Assembly: GCA_950295325.1 (NCBI GenBank)
Contig: OX485803.1
Location: forward strand, 51,601,554-51,665,553
DNA length: 64,000 nucleotides
Direction: 5' to 3'
DNA from: Polytrichum commune
Lineage: Eukaryota; Streptophyta; Polytrichopsida; Polytrichales; Polytrichaceae
How positions within the stretch are numbered: the stretch's first letter is position 1; each line of letters opens with the position of its first letter. Positions 36,126 through 46,265 of this stretch are shown piece after piece. A program made the position numbers and the translations under genes. A model generated the notes under the pieces. That model ran no database searches. It saw only the letters and a list, made by a program, of their open reading frames with translations, and was not told the origin of the DNA.

Positions 36126-37007
36126 CATGGGGAGGTCACTCCCTCTTTAATTAATGCATGCACATGCGCTCAAGACTTATTTAATGGGGGGGCTATTTAC
36201 CTTGCAGAAAAGATTATAAGGTATGGCATTTTTCAAGATAAAGGTAAATGTTTGTATTTTGATACACCCTATCAATCATTATAATTTTTTGGTGGAATCA
36301 TTTAAAAATACCCTATTTTATTTATACTTCATTTTATTTATTCCAAGTAACCAATTTTTTTGACTTTATCCCAATTTTTTTTTCTCGGAGCCCATTTGTT
36401 GTCCATTTTTATCCTAAACTGCATTTTATTTTGTACACCTCATTTTTTTTGGTTATGTAAGCAACATTTTTTTTCATGAAGGGCATTTCTCTTCTTACAA
36501 CCCTGAATTGTGAAGGTCGGCCACAACGCTAAACTCACATGAACTAATACAAAACAATAAACCTAAGCTTAAGGCAAAAGCATGCAACTGAAGCATTGTC
36601 TTAGACTATGAAATAAAGTCAAACAAGCACCGAAAGTTTCCCGGCACGTGGGTAGAGGCCATAAACTCCACATTGAAGCCGTTGGTTTAGTAACGTTCAA
36701 GCATGTCAACGTGCGAAGTCATCCATCCAAGCATTTTCAATAGAAAATTGCCTATTTACATCCACTAGCATAGACCCTACCCTAGACCCGCTACCCCTAG
36801 TAATTGTTTCCATGCTATTTTACATGTATAGACTAGATAAAAGGGGCCACTATATGTGATGGTATTTTACATGTAAACATGTTTCATTATTTTAAAACCC
36901 TCTATTTTATATGTATGTTTTTTACAAAATTTACCTACAATGAATATATTAGAGCTTATTTTTTATGGCATGTTGTTTCTACGATTTTTGCCAGTGACCT
37001 CCCCGTG
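36126..37007. mobile_element. TIR element of the CAYGGGKAGRTCACT family, copy 1
   Basis: The ends CATGGGGAGGTCACT and (complement) CACGGGGAGGTCACT form 15-bp TIRs with one mismatch. Flanking 8-mers CGGAGAAC and CAGAGAAT match at 6 of 8, a plausible decayed 8-bp duplication. The same TIR sequence bounds 50231-50728, where the 8-bp duplication is perfect. Both share an internal 'GGGGCTATTTACCTT'. An 8-bp target size points to hAT or Mutator-like elements. No transposase is seen. Confidence 0.7.
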
Positions 37008-37119
37008 CAGAGAATACATACATAGTTGAAAAATAAATATATCATATACACCCCAATCATATGTATATGCCAAAAAAATCATGTAAAAAATATGGCTAAA
37101 ATATTGTTAGCAAGACATA

Positions 37120-38215
37120 TTTATTTGTCATTGATGAAATCATTGAACACTTGTTCATCCATTGGATGTAATTCATATAAAGTTGCTTTTACAATATCAG
37201 TCTTTATAGTCAAAGAGTTGATGGCTTCTAACTCCATCATCAAATGAATTGTCAAATCATAGGTCCACATTGACCCATTTATTTTGATAGCAACATAACC
37301 ATATTTCCATATTGGAAGGCGGGTCCAAGAGCGTAACATTATGCAATTGCATGGTTGTGTTCCATTCTACATTTAGCATCTGACATGCACCTCCACTACC
37401 TTATCTTCATGGGGAGAAGCTTAGAAAATAGGAAGAAACTAACGCTGGTAATAATAATGAATATTTTTGGTTTGAATAGGAAGAATATTGTGAATATTTT
37501 CGATAATTTCAATGATATATCTACTATTAATATAATTTCATGGAATAACACTAGGATGAACAATGTTTCCTGCAAATAATCTTGAGATGAACAATAATTC
37601 TTGTGCATGGTGCCTAGAGTATAAAACTCCATCCATATTTCCAAATTTAGCTTGAATGTATGAATAGTAAACAAATATTCTTGTTTGTTCGAGGGTCCAT
37701 AGAATAAAATTGACATATTCCAAGGTCATGGAACCAACCCACATGGTTGAATAATGTTATGAGGTCAATTGGTTGTTGATACTCAATCCACCTATTGCCA
37801 ATTTTGCAGCACACCTTATTGACCCTTCCCAAATACTAAGTTTTGGTAGTCAATGATTTGGCCAACTTGCTCTTTTCTCCCTCTTTTCTTCACTCCTTCA
37901 ACTACAGCTTGAGAAACAAACACTATTGCACAATCACATCCTGACTTTAATGAGTAATCACTATCCCTAGCTCTAGATAGTCAAATTTTAAGTTTGATAT
38001 GCAACATACTAGACTTGATTTTGGTGAGCCTATCCTTGGACAACATGGAATGACCATTGAACTCACCAACCAAGGTATTTTTGTAGATTTCAAATCCATC
38101 GATTCAACAAATGGCAATGTAACGAGTTGCAATGGATGTTTTAAAGAAGTTGCATCATTTTTTGTCAATATCATCACTTATCACAAATTGCCTTCATTTC
38201 ACAACGCAACTCTTC
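37120..38215 (-). pseudogene. Decayed copy 1 of an unrecognised protein
   Basis: Read on the minus strand from about 38215 down, pieces in shifting frames can be matched one for one to the plus-strand copy at 39420-40290: IDGFEIYKN, LSKDRLTKIKSSMLHIKLK, GCDCAIVFVSQ, RVNKVCCKIGNRWIEYQQ followed by PIDLI, then after an extra segment near 37340-37640 MWTYDLTIHL, LYELHPMDEQVFNDFIND. Stops and frameshifts break it. An AAACCCTAA telo-box at 38479-38487 lies upstream on the same strand sense, as in plant promoters. I do not recognise a family. Confidence 0.6.
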
Positions 38216-39221
38216 TTCAATGAAAGAATAGATCCATAAAACTAAAAATGCACATAGGAAGGAATTATAAATTCAGAATCTACATAAGACTTTGAACAAA
38301 GACAAACAGAGAGAGGGTTGGGAAGAGCATCTTCACAAAGTTACAACTGCAACTAGGGATATCAACAAGAATAAGTTAGAACAAAGAAGAGAAGAAGAAC
38401 CACCTACAAGCTCCATCCTTGCTCCATCCTTACTCCGCCTACAATCTCCATAATAAGATAGAGAGGCCCTCTCCTCCTAAACCCTAAATTTTGAGGATGA
38501 ATGTGGCTCACATGTTGGATGAAATATTTATTTGGACCTCTTGTAGGCGTATTATTTATATAACCCTAGTTATATTTCATTGCAATGATCTTTCCTTCCA
38601 AAAAATATTTAAAATTTAAAAGCCATGATAAAATGACTCTCTGCAAAACAATTTACAAACAAATACATTTTAAAAATCATAAATAAAATGTTATGAAGTT
38701 GTAAAATCATGCATACATGTTATTCTTTATGTTAGTTTAGTCACCCTCATTGTTGTTGAGCCTTGACATCATCCCTCTTTGTTGTGGGCAACTTAACTTA
38801 TTAGATCTACACAAGTGATTCAACATTGTATCGATTTGGTTTTCTAACACCTACTGATGGGGTAATTATAGTAAAAAATGGCCCCTATAGGTTAATTGTT
38901 GAATCATCCCAATTTAAACTTCCTAGACTAATTCATGGTCTTTAAACCCAATTTAGGGGTAAATAAACCTAAAAATAACAACCTATGAGCTCTACAATAG
39001 TAATCAATGTTTCATCTTACCCTCCCTCAGTTTGCCCACCCCCTCTGTAAGTGTTGTGAACATTCACCCATTTTGTATCATCACAAATTGATCAGCTTAC
39101 CGGCCACAACTATGGATTCCACTATGGTGAAGCTTGTGATGGCGATTAAATTGATAGGGTGAACAACAACTAAGATGATCAAATTGTGCCTAGGGGAGGG
39201 GGTCACTCACTTGTAGATGTT

Positions 39222-40466
39222 CTAGGGGGTGCACCTTGTATAACATGTATGAGTATATGTGAGTGCACAAAAGGGTATCAATTTGAACTTTTCTGTTACG
39301 TATACTTGTGCTACACAAATATTACTTGTAGTTATGTACATTTATGGATGACCTCTAGAAAATATACAATATTTGTACTTGTATGGTAGGTCACCTATGG
39401 AGCTCATTTATTTGAAAGTATGAAGGTGGATGAGGAATGTGATTATGACCACACACTTATTGATGATTTTAGTGCACAAGGTGGTGACAAGGAAAATTGG
39501 AGAAAACAATTCAAACATGTGCAAGGATGTTGTCATAGAGACAAAATTGATGCTGGTGCAGGTTGAAAATGATTTACATGAAGATGTGGAGTTGCAAAGT
39601 GAGCTCTGACATGTCTTGGATGTTCTAATTGATAAACATGGAAATGCTGAAATGTCCTCTCAATCTAATGTAAAGTCCATTATGGCTTATGTAGAGGTAG
39701 GGGAGTCTAGAATTTTTGAAATTACACCTAGTAATCAATCGAGTGGCAATCTATTTTTTTCTAAAGAACAATTGACTCGGATTAAGGCTGGCATATTGTA
39801 TATGAAGCCTAAACTCCTTACCACCACAAATCATGATACTATATTAAATCTTGGTTGTGATTTTGGAGTGTTTTTTTTAACACACCTGAAGCTAAAGTTG
39901 TAAAAAAAAAATTTAAAAAAAAAAAAAAAAAAAACGTGGTAAACCAAAACAATTGGCTACAATTAAGGTTTTGGTGTGTCAAGAGGGTTTATAAGATGCG
40001 TAGAAAATTTGGTGATCATTGGGTGGAGTATAGGGATCCAATTGACTTGATGGACTGTCCATCAAACATGGAGATTGGTCTATGTTGGTATCAAAAGGAA
40101 CCAACAATAAGTGGACTTACAATCTTACAAATCATTGGATGGTTGATTTGGAAACAGTATTTGCAATAGCTTCTATGACATATATTGTAGACTTAGATGC
40201 TTGTGAGCTACATCTAGGGGACAAAAAAGTCTTCACCGACTTTGTTAATGAATGTAGAGTTTTACATTATACATATAATAGGGGTGCATTACTATTCAAA
40301 AATATATTTGTATACTTATGTTGATGACTATATATGAATGTAAATGTTGGTGTGTATACATATTGTCATGAAATTTTATGTGTATTGCTTGATGTTAATA
40401 ATAATAATAATAATATGTTGTGAGCGCACATGATTTTGAGTTTTTAATGAAAGGTGCACCCCCTAG
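39222..40466. mobile_element. Element with 16-bp perfect TIRs around the unknown ORF
   Basis: CTAGGGGGTGCACCTT at 39222-39237 and its exact complement at 40451-40466 enclose decayed copy 2 of the unknown protein. The outside 9-mers GTAGATGTT (left) and GTAGATATA (right) agree at 7 of 9, a possible eroded 9-bp duplication as made by Mutator-like elements. If so the protein is either element-encoded or a captured host gene. No such ends were found around copy 1. Confidence 0.55.
39420..40290 (+). pseudogene. Decayed copy 2 of an unrecognised protein
   Basis: Starts near MKVDEECDYDHTLIDDFSAQ at 39420, then, after stops, IMAYVEVGESRIFEITPSN, LFFSKEQLTRIKAGILYMKP, GCDFGVFFL, an interrupting A20 tract at 39915-39934, RVYKMRRKFGDHWVEYRDP and IDLM, a frameshift near 40090, then KWTYNLTNHWMVDLE, DLDACELHLGDKKVFTDFVN. 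Similarity to the minus-strand copy at 37120-38215 covers several separate blocks in the same order, so both descend from one coding sequence. No known domain is recognised. Confidence 0.6.
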
Positions 40467-43291
40467 GTAGATATATGAAACACTTGTGATAAAGGGGTAT
40501 TTTCAAGGGGTTTGTGAAGGGGTCCACTCCCTTGCATAATAGGAATCACCTAACATAAAGGGGTGTTTTAAAGGAGGTTATAGAGTTTTGCACATACTTA
40601 CAAGACATTGTACATAATTTATGAATATTTCATAATAAATCTAGTATATTTTATGGAGTTAGGGGATCTATGATATTATTTTATCGCAAGGTAATTCTAG
40701 GATTCCATAGTGTGGCCCAAGTCTTGACACGTTTGCACAAGGGTGTTGTTTATCAAAATTTCAATCCTCTTGCTAGATAGATTTAGTAGTCATATGGCTA
40801 TGTTCACTTAAGTCATGTTGCTAGTGCTTGTGTTCCAAATTTTATGATAGACATTTGATAATTAAAATAATTTATGCATAAGTTGCACCCCATGGGTTCA
40901 AAAATACAACATGCTCTTTAAAACTATGCCAATCCATCACTTTCACATGTAAATAATGTTTGATGTAGGCTAGACCACTTATGAAAAGGCACAAGAAAAT
41001 TATCATTTCACCAGAAAGGTCTAATGTTATAATATATGAAACCCCCCCCCCCAACCATACTACATGCGCCTACCATAGTTGGGTAGACTTTGGGTGCTAG
41101 CACTAGCATGGTACAAAGAGGGCAAATAGATTTGGGCTTTAGTCACTAAGGGCACACTTCACATGCTGCCCAAGTGAAAACCACTAATTGACAGAAATTC
41201 GTAACCCCCTCTACATGGAGGTGTGCACTAATTACCCATAAAGAATAAGAATCGACATTGACATAATTGTAGGAAGATGTTGAGGTTTGAGGAGAGGGAC
41301 TTGACTGCCCCTCTCTTTTGGGACTGGAAATTGACATTCATTTGAACCAAAAAAGAGAGGATATGCATAAATGTGTCGGTGAAGTATACGCAAATATGCA
41401 AATATATGTGCACACTTTCATGTAGTATATTTGCAACTTGTAGTATATTACACAAACTAATTCATCTTAGCATTTCATTATTATTCAAACCTTGCCCAAA
41501 GTTTCATAGAATTGGGTTTATTTTTACTTTCCTAAAATATTGAAAATATAACGTTCAAGAAATTCACTAGATATAAAGTTTTAAAAAATTCATTCTTGAA
41601 ACATTCAAAATGAATATATGCAGCGACAACCAGGTGACAACCTTATTTCAACTTGCATGAATGACAACAATACAAATCAATCTCTTGCATTGCCATACCC
41701 CCTTCCCCTACTCCATATGGAAATGCTCATCCAATTACATACTTGGAGACACCGGTCAAAACTTATCGGTGCTTTGCCGAAACGGCTAGCACATGAAAGT
41801 TTGCCATAATAAGTAGGATGGCCATTGGCAACCACAAGCCTCCACCACAAAATGGGAACAAGTTTGATGTGTTTTACAGCCCAATTGCACACGGCAAACA
41901 TCGGCCATTTCGGGATGTTTGATGTTTCAAAAAGTAGATTCACAAGTGCGAGTGCAAAAAGTTTCAACATTCAAGAGAAGTGTTCCAGTAGAATGTCACA
42001 ACTTGCACACAAGGATGAGACCAGTGCCCAGGAAGTATTTGGGCATAGTCGGTCAAGATCTTAGTGATTCTAAATCCAACCGGTTAGATGTTGACATGTT
42101 CTGGTTTTGCTTTATTCATTTGAGGTATCTTCTATAGATTCCTCTAAAGTGATCAGTAATTCTCCTGAAGTCTCCAACTTCAACCAGTTGTTTCTCAAAC
42201 TCAACCGCTTCATCTGTAACTAACTGTCAGTTCTCCCCGAGCACTGGTTGAGACGAATAAAGTTGCCGCTAATCAGAAGCCAGTATTTGTGACAAGGAAG
42301 GCGACTTGACCATTTGACCTGTTGTGTTTATGACTCATTTGACAACCTATATCAAACTCCACAATCATTCATGAATGTAAATTTCAAAGAACTTAGGATT
42401 GAAATGTATGTAGATGAGGAGGTTACAGCAAAACTTTCATAAGTAGGTTTGTTTGAATCCCTTCCTACATGATTTCGGATTTGTAGCCTGCATTTCAATT
42501 CATCCATCTTGGATAAGTGACTGCAATTCTCTCCGTATAGTCCCCACATAGGTGCATAACTATTTCAATCAAGTTGAGTCAATCAACTCAGCTCAAGTTT
42601 TCTCCCTATATGCTTGACTAGTTCAATTCAATTGGAGCCCATTCAACAATATTGGGTTGAGCTCTGATGTTTTTTGCAGTGTTCATTCACTTTAAGAGAT
42701 AAACTTGCAGCACATCTTTAGTTCTAAAGTCTTTAGTAGCATTCAAATACACCAGTCTACTCACTTCGACTCAATTCAAAGTAAGTTTACACACTTGTAC
42801 ATTACACCGTGGCCAACAAAAGTATGACTGTAAGAGGTTGACAAACAACAGAATATGATAGAGCATCATACTCTTCTTTTTATCATAACTGTCATTGCTT
42901 AAAGTACGACAAACTACAGGGGGCATTCTACAGTCAAACTATTTCCACATCATCAACTCTTTCACTTTTTTTTTTTTTCACAATCGATGGAGAATTACAG
43001 ATTTACAGTCCCAAAAATGCGTGATTGATACAGTCCCCAACCTTCCTGCTGCTGCTGTTGCTGCTGCAATAAACTCAGTTGCAAACATGGAGTTGACTAT
43101 TGTCGTTACTGCAGTTGGCTTCAATCAACAGTGATTATACTCTCTAGGAAGATTGGCAGTTTAACTGCCCTGCAGGGAAAATTAATTGGACATGACAACA
43201 TCATCAACACGAAAGGAAACCACACTCGGGCGATACAAATTGATGTCTGTTGACAAATTCTTCGTTGCAGCATGTAAAGCTGGTTAATTCT
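40467..43291. other. Intergenic and dehydrin 3' flank
   Basis: No gene recognised from 40.47 to about 42.9 kb; a C10 tract is at 41042-41051, and overlapping opposite-strand frames at 41618-42137 look like chance. From about 43291 down to perhaps 42.9 kb the sequence is probably the dehydrin 3' untranslated region. It includes a GCTGCT-rich patch (43039-43060) and a T13 tract at 42966-42978. No clear AATAAA signal on the minus strand was seen. Confidence 0.4.
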
Positions 43292-45277
43292 TCACATATC
43301 ATTGCTGCCGTGGTTGCCAGGAAGTTTCTCCTTGATCTTGGTCATGAGACCCTTCTTGGGTGGGGCACCCATGCTGTCAGTCTGGTCCATGGAAGTGTCA
43401 TCACTTGATCCATGGTGACCAGGCAACTTGTCCTTCAACTTGGTCATTAGACCTTCCTTCTTAGTTCCCGCTGACTGTCCAGAGCCTGCACAAAGAGAAT
43501 CAATAGCAACCATGTACGTCAACACACAATAACCATGTCACAAACTGGGTATTATTTAGATTTACAAATTATATACTTTCTTTTGTTTAGAAGGCTTGCA
43601 TTACGCTTCAAGGACCTCCAAGGAACTATTAGAGTACTAGTTACAGTAGTAAGGTCATTAGGTAATAAATAGGGATAAATCAAGGTTATATGAGTATAAG
43701 TGAATGATTGGTTGTGTCGTCTCAAGATGAGAGGAACCATAAAATTTCAATATGCTAAGCTAGTTGTATCCTTGCTCAAGACCTATGGACCAAACACCAA
43801 AGTACATGTGGTGACATGCCATAAGGCATGGTCCAACAAATGTGTAAAAAGGTTATGGATTTGATGACTCCGTTTGGAGGTGTAGAAGGAATTAACGGAA
43901 GATGATTGTGAGATAAGTTGAGGCTTAGGAAGGTCCACAGTGCGCACCAATTTGCTGACCATCGCCCATTTGCTCAGCATCGTAGCCAGGTTCGGTCGTT
44001 TGGTTACCGTCACCTCCATAGCCTGAATCACCATAGCCGCCACCAGTAGAAGTGGTGTCAGTGGTTCCCACTCCGGTGCCGGTTCCGGTTCCATACGAAT
44101 CCGTCTGTCCCTGGCCATACTGGGACTGGTCGCTAGAGGTGTTATCAAAGTTGCTCGTATCATCAGTGCCAGTGGTGCCGTAGCCAGATTTGGGTCCTGC
44201 ATGCAGCCACTTATATCAGAAAATTGAAAATCAATAACTTGGCTCCTAAAAACTTACAACAACGATCTAACTACAAAAGCAATTCAAGCTGGGTTGAGGC
44301 ACCATTTTGGAGCTGGTTTCGTATTGTAAGCATTTTGTAGACTACAAGTTCCAACAAACATTCTTAGACTTCTTGGAATCCATGCTCCTTCCATGCATGT
44401 TGCTCACTTTGTGGAATAAGAGAGCGTGAATTCATCAAACCTATTAGAAGCGATTTGGGTCCTGCGTGCGGCCATTCGCGTAAACAAAAGTTGCAGATCA
44501 ATGAAGATTGTAGAAACTTACACCAACAGCAACAATACAATAGAAATTCAAGCTCCCAGCTTGAGGGTACGAAAACATCTCTGAAGATCACTGTTTCGAA
44601 GGCCTGCTTTCATTTTATAGTCATTTTGTACACTAGAAAATCTAAGCACTTTTAACTCTCCGTTCAACCCCATGCTCTTTCCAAGCATGTCCTCCGTTTT
44701 GTGAAACACCATATCATGAATTCATCAGACCCCATATCATGACCACAGCTGCAGGTCTAAATTAAGGGGGAGAGTAGTTGGACTAACCTCCAGCGCTAGC
44801 ATCCGTGGTGTCGGTGTTGCCATAGCCGCCGCTGGTGTCCTGGTAGGAATCACCACCCTGACCACCTCCAGTCACACCCTGCCCATACCCGCCCTGCTGG
44901 TTTCCATACCCACCAGTGCTGTCTTGCGTCGTGTCCTGGCCGCCATACCCTCCAGTGCCGCCTTGCGTCGTGTCCTGGCCGCCATACCCTCCAGACTGCG
45001 TGGACAACTGGTCAGATCCTCCATAGCCACCGGTACCAGTGCCTTGAGTGGTATCTTGTCCATACCCTCCTCCAGACTGCGACTGGTCTCCTCCTCCATA
45101 GCCGCCACCTTGGTTTTGGCCGTAACCAGTTCCAGACTGGGTCTGATCTCCATACCCAGAATCAGCACCCTGCGTCCCTTGGTTCCCTGCAGACATGTTG
45201 TTCTGGTCGTCTCCGACGTAGGAGCTATCAGCCCCGGTCCTCCTGGGCTGGTCTAGGCTGTCATCGTAGTTCGACAT
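43292..45277 (-). CDS. Glycine-rich dehydrin with two K-segments
   Basis: Three exons on the minus strand: 45277-44788, 44196-43948, 43485-43292, giving 933 nt and 310 residues. Introns of 591 and 462 nt both split codons after base 1 (G|GA and G|GC), so phase is kept. Residues 1-45 begin MSNYDDSLDQPRR. From about 38 to 245 the chain is Gly/Tyr/Gln/Thr/Asp-rich, with repeats such as GGYGGQDTTQG. Exon 3 supplies KKEGLMTKLKDKLPG (255-269) and KKGLMTKIKEKLPG (290-303), close to the family consensus K-segment that folds as an amphipathic helix on membranes. No Y-segment or serine tract is seen. Dehydrins are disordered, hydrophilic late-embryogenesis proteins that protect membranes and enzymes during drying and cold. 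The intron 2 donor is unusual (ATTG|GTGCGC); a second in-phase choice is GATG|GTCAGC, 12 nt upstream. Confidence 0.92.
44180..44735. repeat. Tandem duplication in dehydrin intron 1
   Basis: About 44180-44440 and 44445-44735 are diverged direct copies, sharing GATTTGGGTCCTGCRTGCRG, CATTTTGTA, CCATGCTC.TTCCA.GCATG and ATTCATCA. The duplicated part includes the 3' splice site and first codons of exon 2, so intron 1 carries a relic of that splice site (minus strand GCAG|GACCCAAATCG near 44461). Read from it, GPKSLLI can be followed by ATAG|GTTTGATG, a possible donor of the same phase. Confidence 0.75.
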
Positions 45278-45517
45278 ATTGGCTCGCCAAACTAGGAAAG
45301 AAGCGGTCTCAAATTATACACTCGATCGATCGATCGATCAATCGTCGGCTCGCAACTCTGCCCTCGACCCTCCGCCCCCAAACCAAAACTAGCACCTTCG
45401 GCAGTGTTTCTTATGTGCAGATGGTGAGTTTGCTTCGCAAGTCTTTCCCAACAGACAGATGATGCAACAAGTGTATATCTGTGCATGCAACTTAGTTGAT
45501 ATCTGCGAGCGTTGGGC

Positions 45518-45523
45518 TTTATA
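45518..45523 (-). promoter_or_regulatory. TATA box of the dehydrin gene
   Basis: Minus strand TATAAA within GGAAATATAAAGCCC, about 240 nt upstream of the ATG. A start site around 45490 would give a 5' leader of roughly 210 nt, containing a (GATC)4 tract at 45323-45339. Confidence 0.7.
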
Positions 45524-45573
45524 TTTCCTGTGTGCAGAGTGTTGGGTCGGAGGTGGGGGGGGCGGGCTGATCT

Positions 45574-45583
45574 GCCACGTGGC
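45574..45583. promoter_or_regulatory. ABRE / G-box palindrome
   Basis: GCCACGTGGC, about 50 bp upstream of the TATA box. This is the classic core bound by bZIP factors of the ABF/ABI5 type in ABA-induced genes, and dehydrins are standard targets. Confidence 0.8.
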
Positions 45584-45657
45584 CGCGACAGGTGAGGCCG
45601 ATGCTCCTTTTGAGTTGGATTTGGGATTGCTACGAGGGATATGCTGACACCTGGAGG

Positions 45658-45670
45658 ACACGTGGACGTC
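45658..45670. promoter_or_regulatory. Second ABRE fused to a C-box
   Basis: ACACGTGG overlaps GACGTC, giving ACACGTGGACGTC about 80 bp upstream of the first ABRE. Paired ABREs are typical of strongly ABA-responsive promoters. Confidence 0.7.
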
Positions 45671-45732
45671 ACCCATGACCTCCAAATCGGGAGGGTGGTC
45701 AATAATGTTGTTGTTGTGACGCAGGGACGTGC

Positions 45733-45825
45733 GCAGGAAGTGGAGCTTGAGCAACATTTTGTGACCTCTTTTCACCCGCCTTTGCAGATCAAATCATGGC
45801 AGGAAGTGGAACTCAAGCAGCATTT
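45733..45825. repeat. Direct repeat in the distal dehydrin promoter
   Basis: GCAGGAAGTGGAGCTTGAGC at 45733 and GCAGGAAGTGGAACTCAAGC at 45799, 66 bp apart, each followed by a CATTTTGT/CATTTGTC word. Confidence 0.75.
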
Positions 45826-45897
45826 GTCTCGCCACCGACTTTTGTAAAGATGGTGTTGCAATAGAATGAATCCAAGGACTCGCGGCCAATCCCCGGA

Positions 45898-46265
45898 ACT
45901 ACTGTAGCTCATGGCTCCAGCCATGGGCGAGGCGCATTTGGCTATAAGGTAAGAATGTGGGCCTTAATTATGTGTGGTCCTCTTCTTGATTGGGCACTCA
46001 ATCTTCGTACAGGCAAATGGCAAGGTTTTATAATCAAGAATGGACACCAAAAGTGTTACAAATGAGCCCAACAGCAGCAGGAGTTGTAGCTTGTTGCTTC
46101 AGCCACGCGGGGAGACATGTTTGGCTATATACAAGGTCAAATGTGGGTCTTGAGTCATCATTCTTCTTGATTGGGCACTCGGGCTTCATATAGTTGAGTA
46201 GCATAAGGCAATGTTTGAAGTTAAGGATGGACACTGAAAAATGTTGCGATGAGACTGGATCAAAA
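45898..46265. repeat. 183-bp tandem duplication upstream of dehydrin
   Basis: Two diverged direct copies, offset 183 bp. Shared words are TTTGGCTATA, TCTTCTTGATTGGGCACTC, AAGGATGGACAC/AAGAATGGACAC and TGTT.C.ATGAG. No coding potential is conserved between copies. Confidence 0.8.

Noticed and set aside
41618-42137. Overlapping frames on both strands (63-97 codons)
   Set aside because: No recognisable domain, no splice structure, and both strands open equally.
44924-45256. 110-codon plus-strand frame over dehydrin exon 1
   Set aside because: Antisense shadow of the Gly-rich repeats, which keep several frames open.
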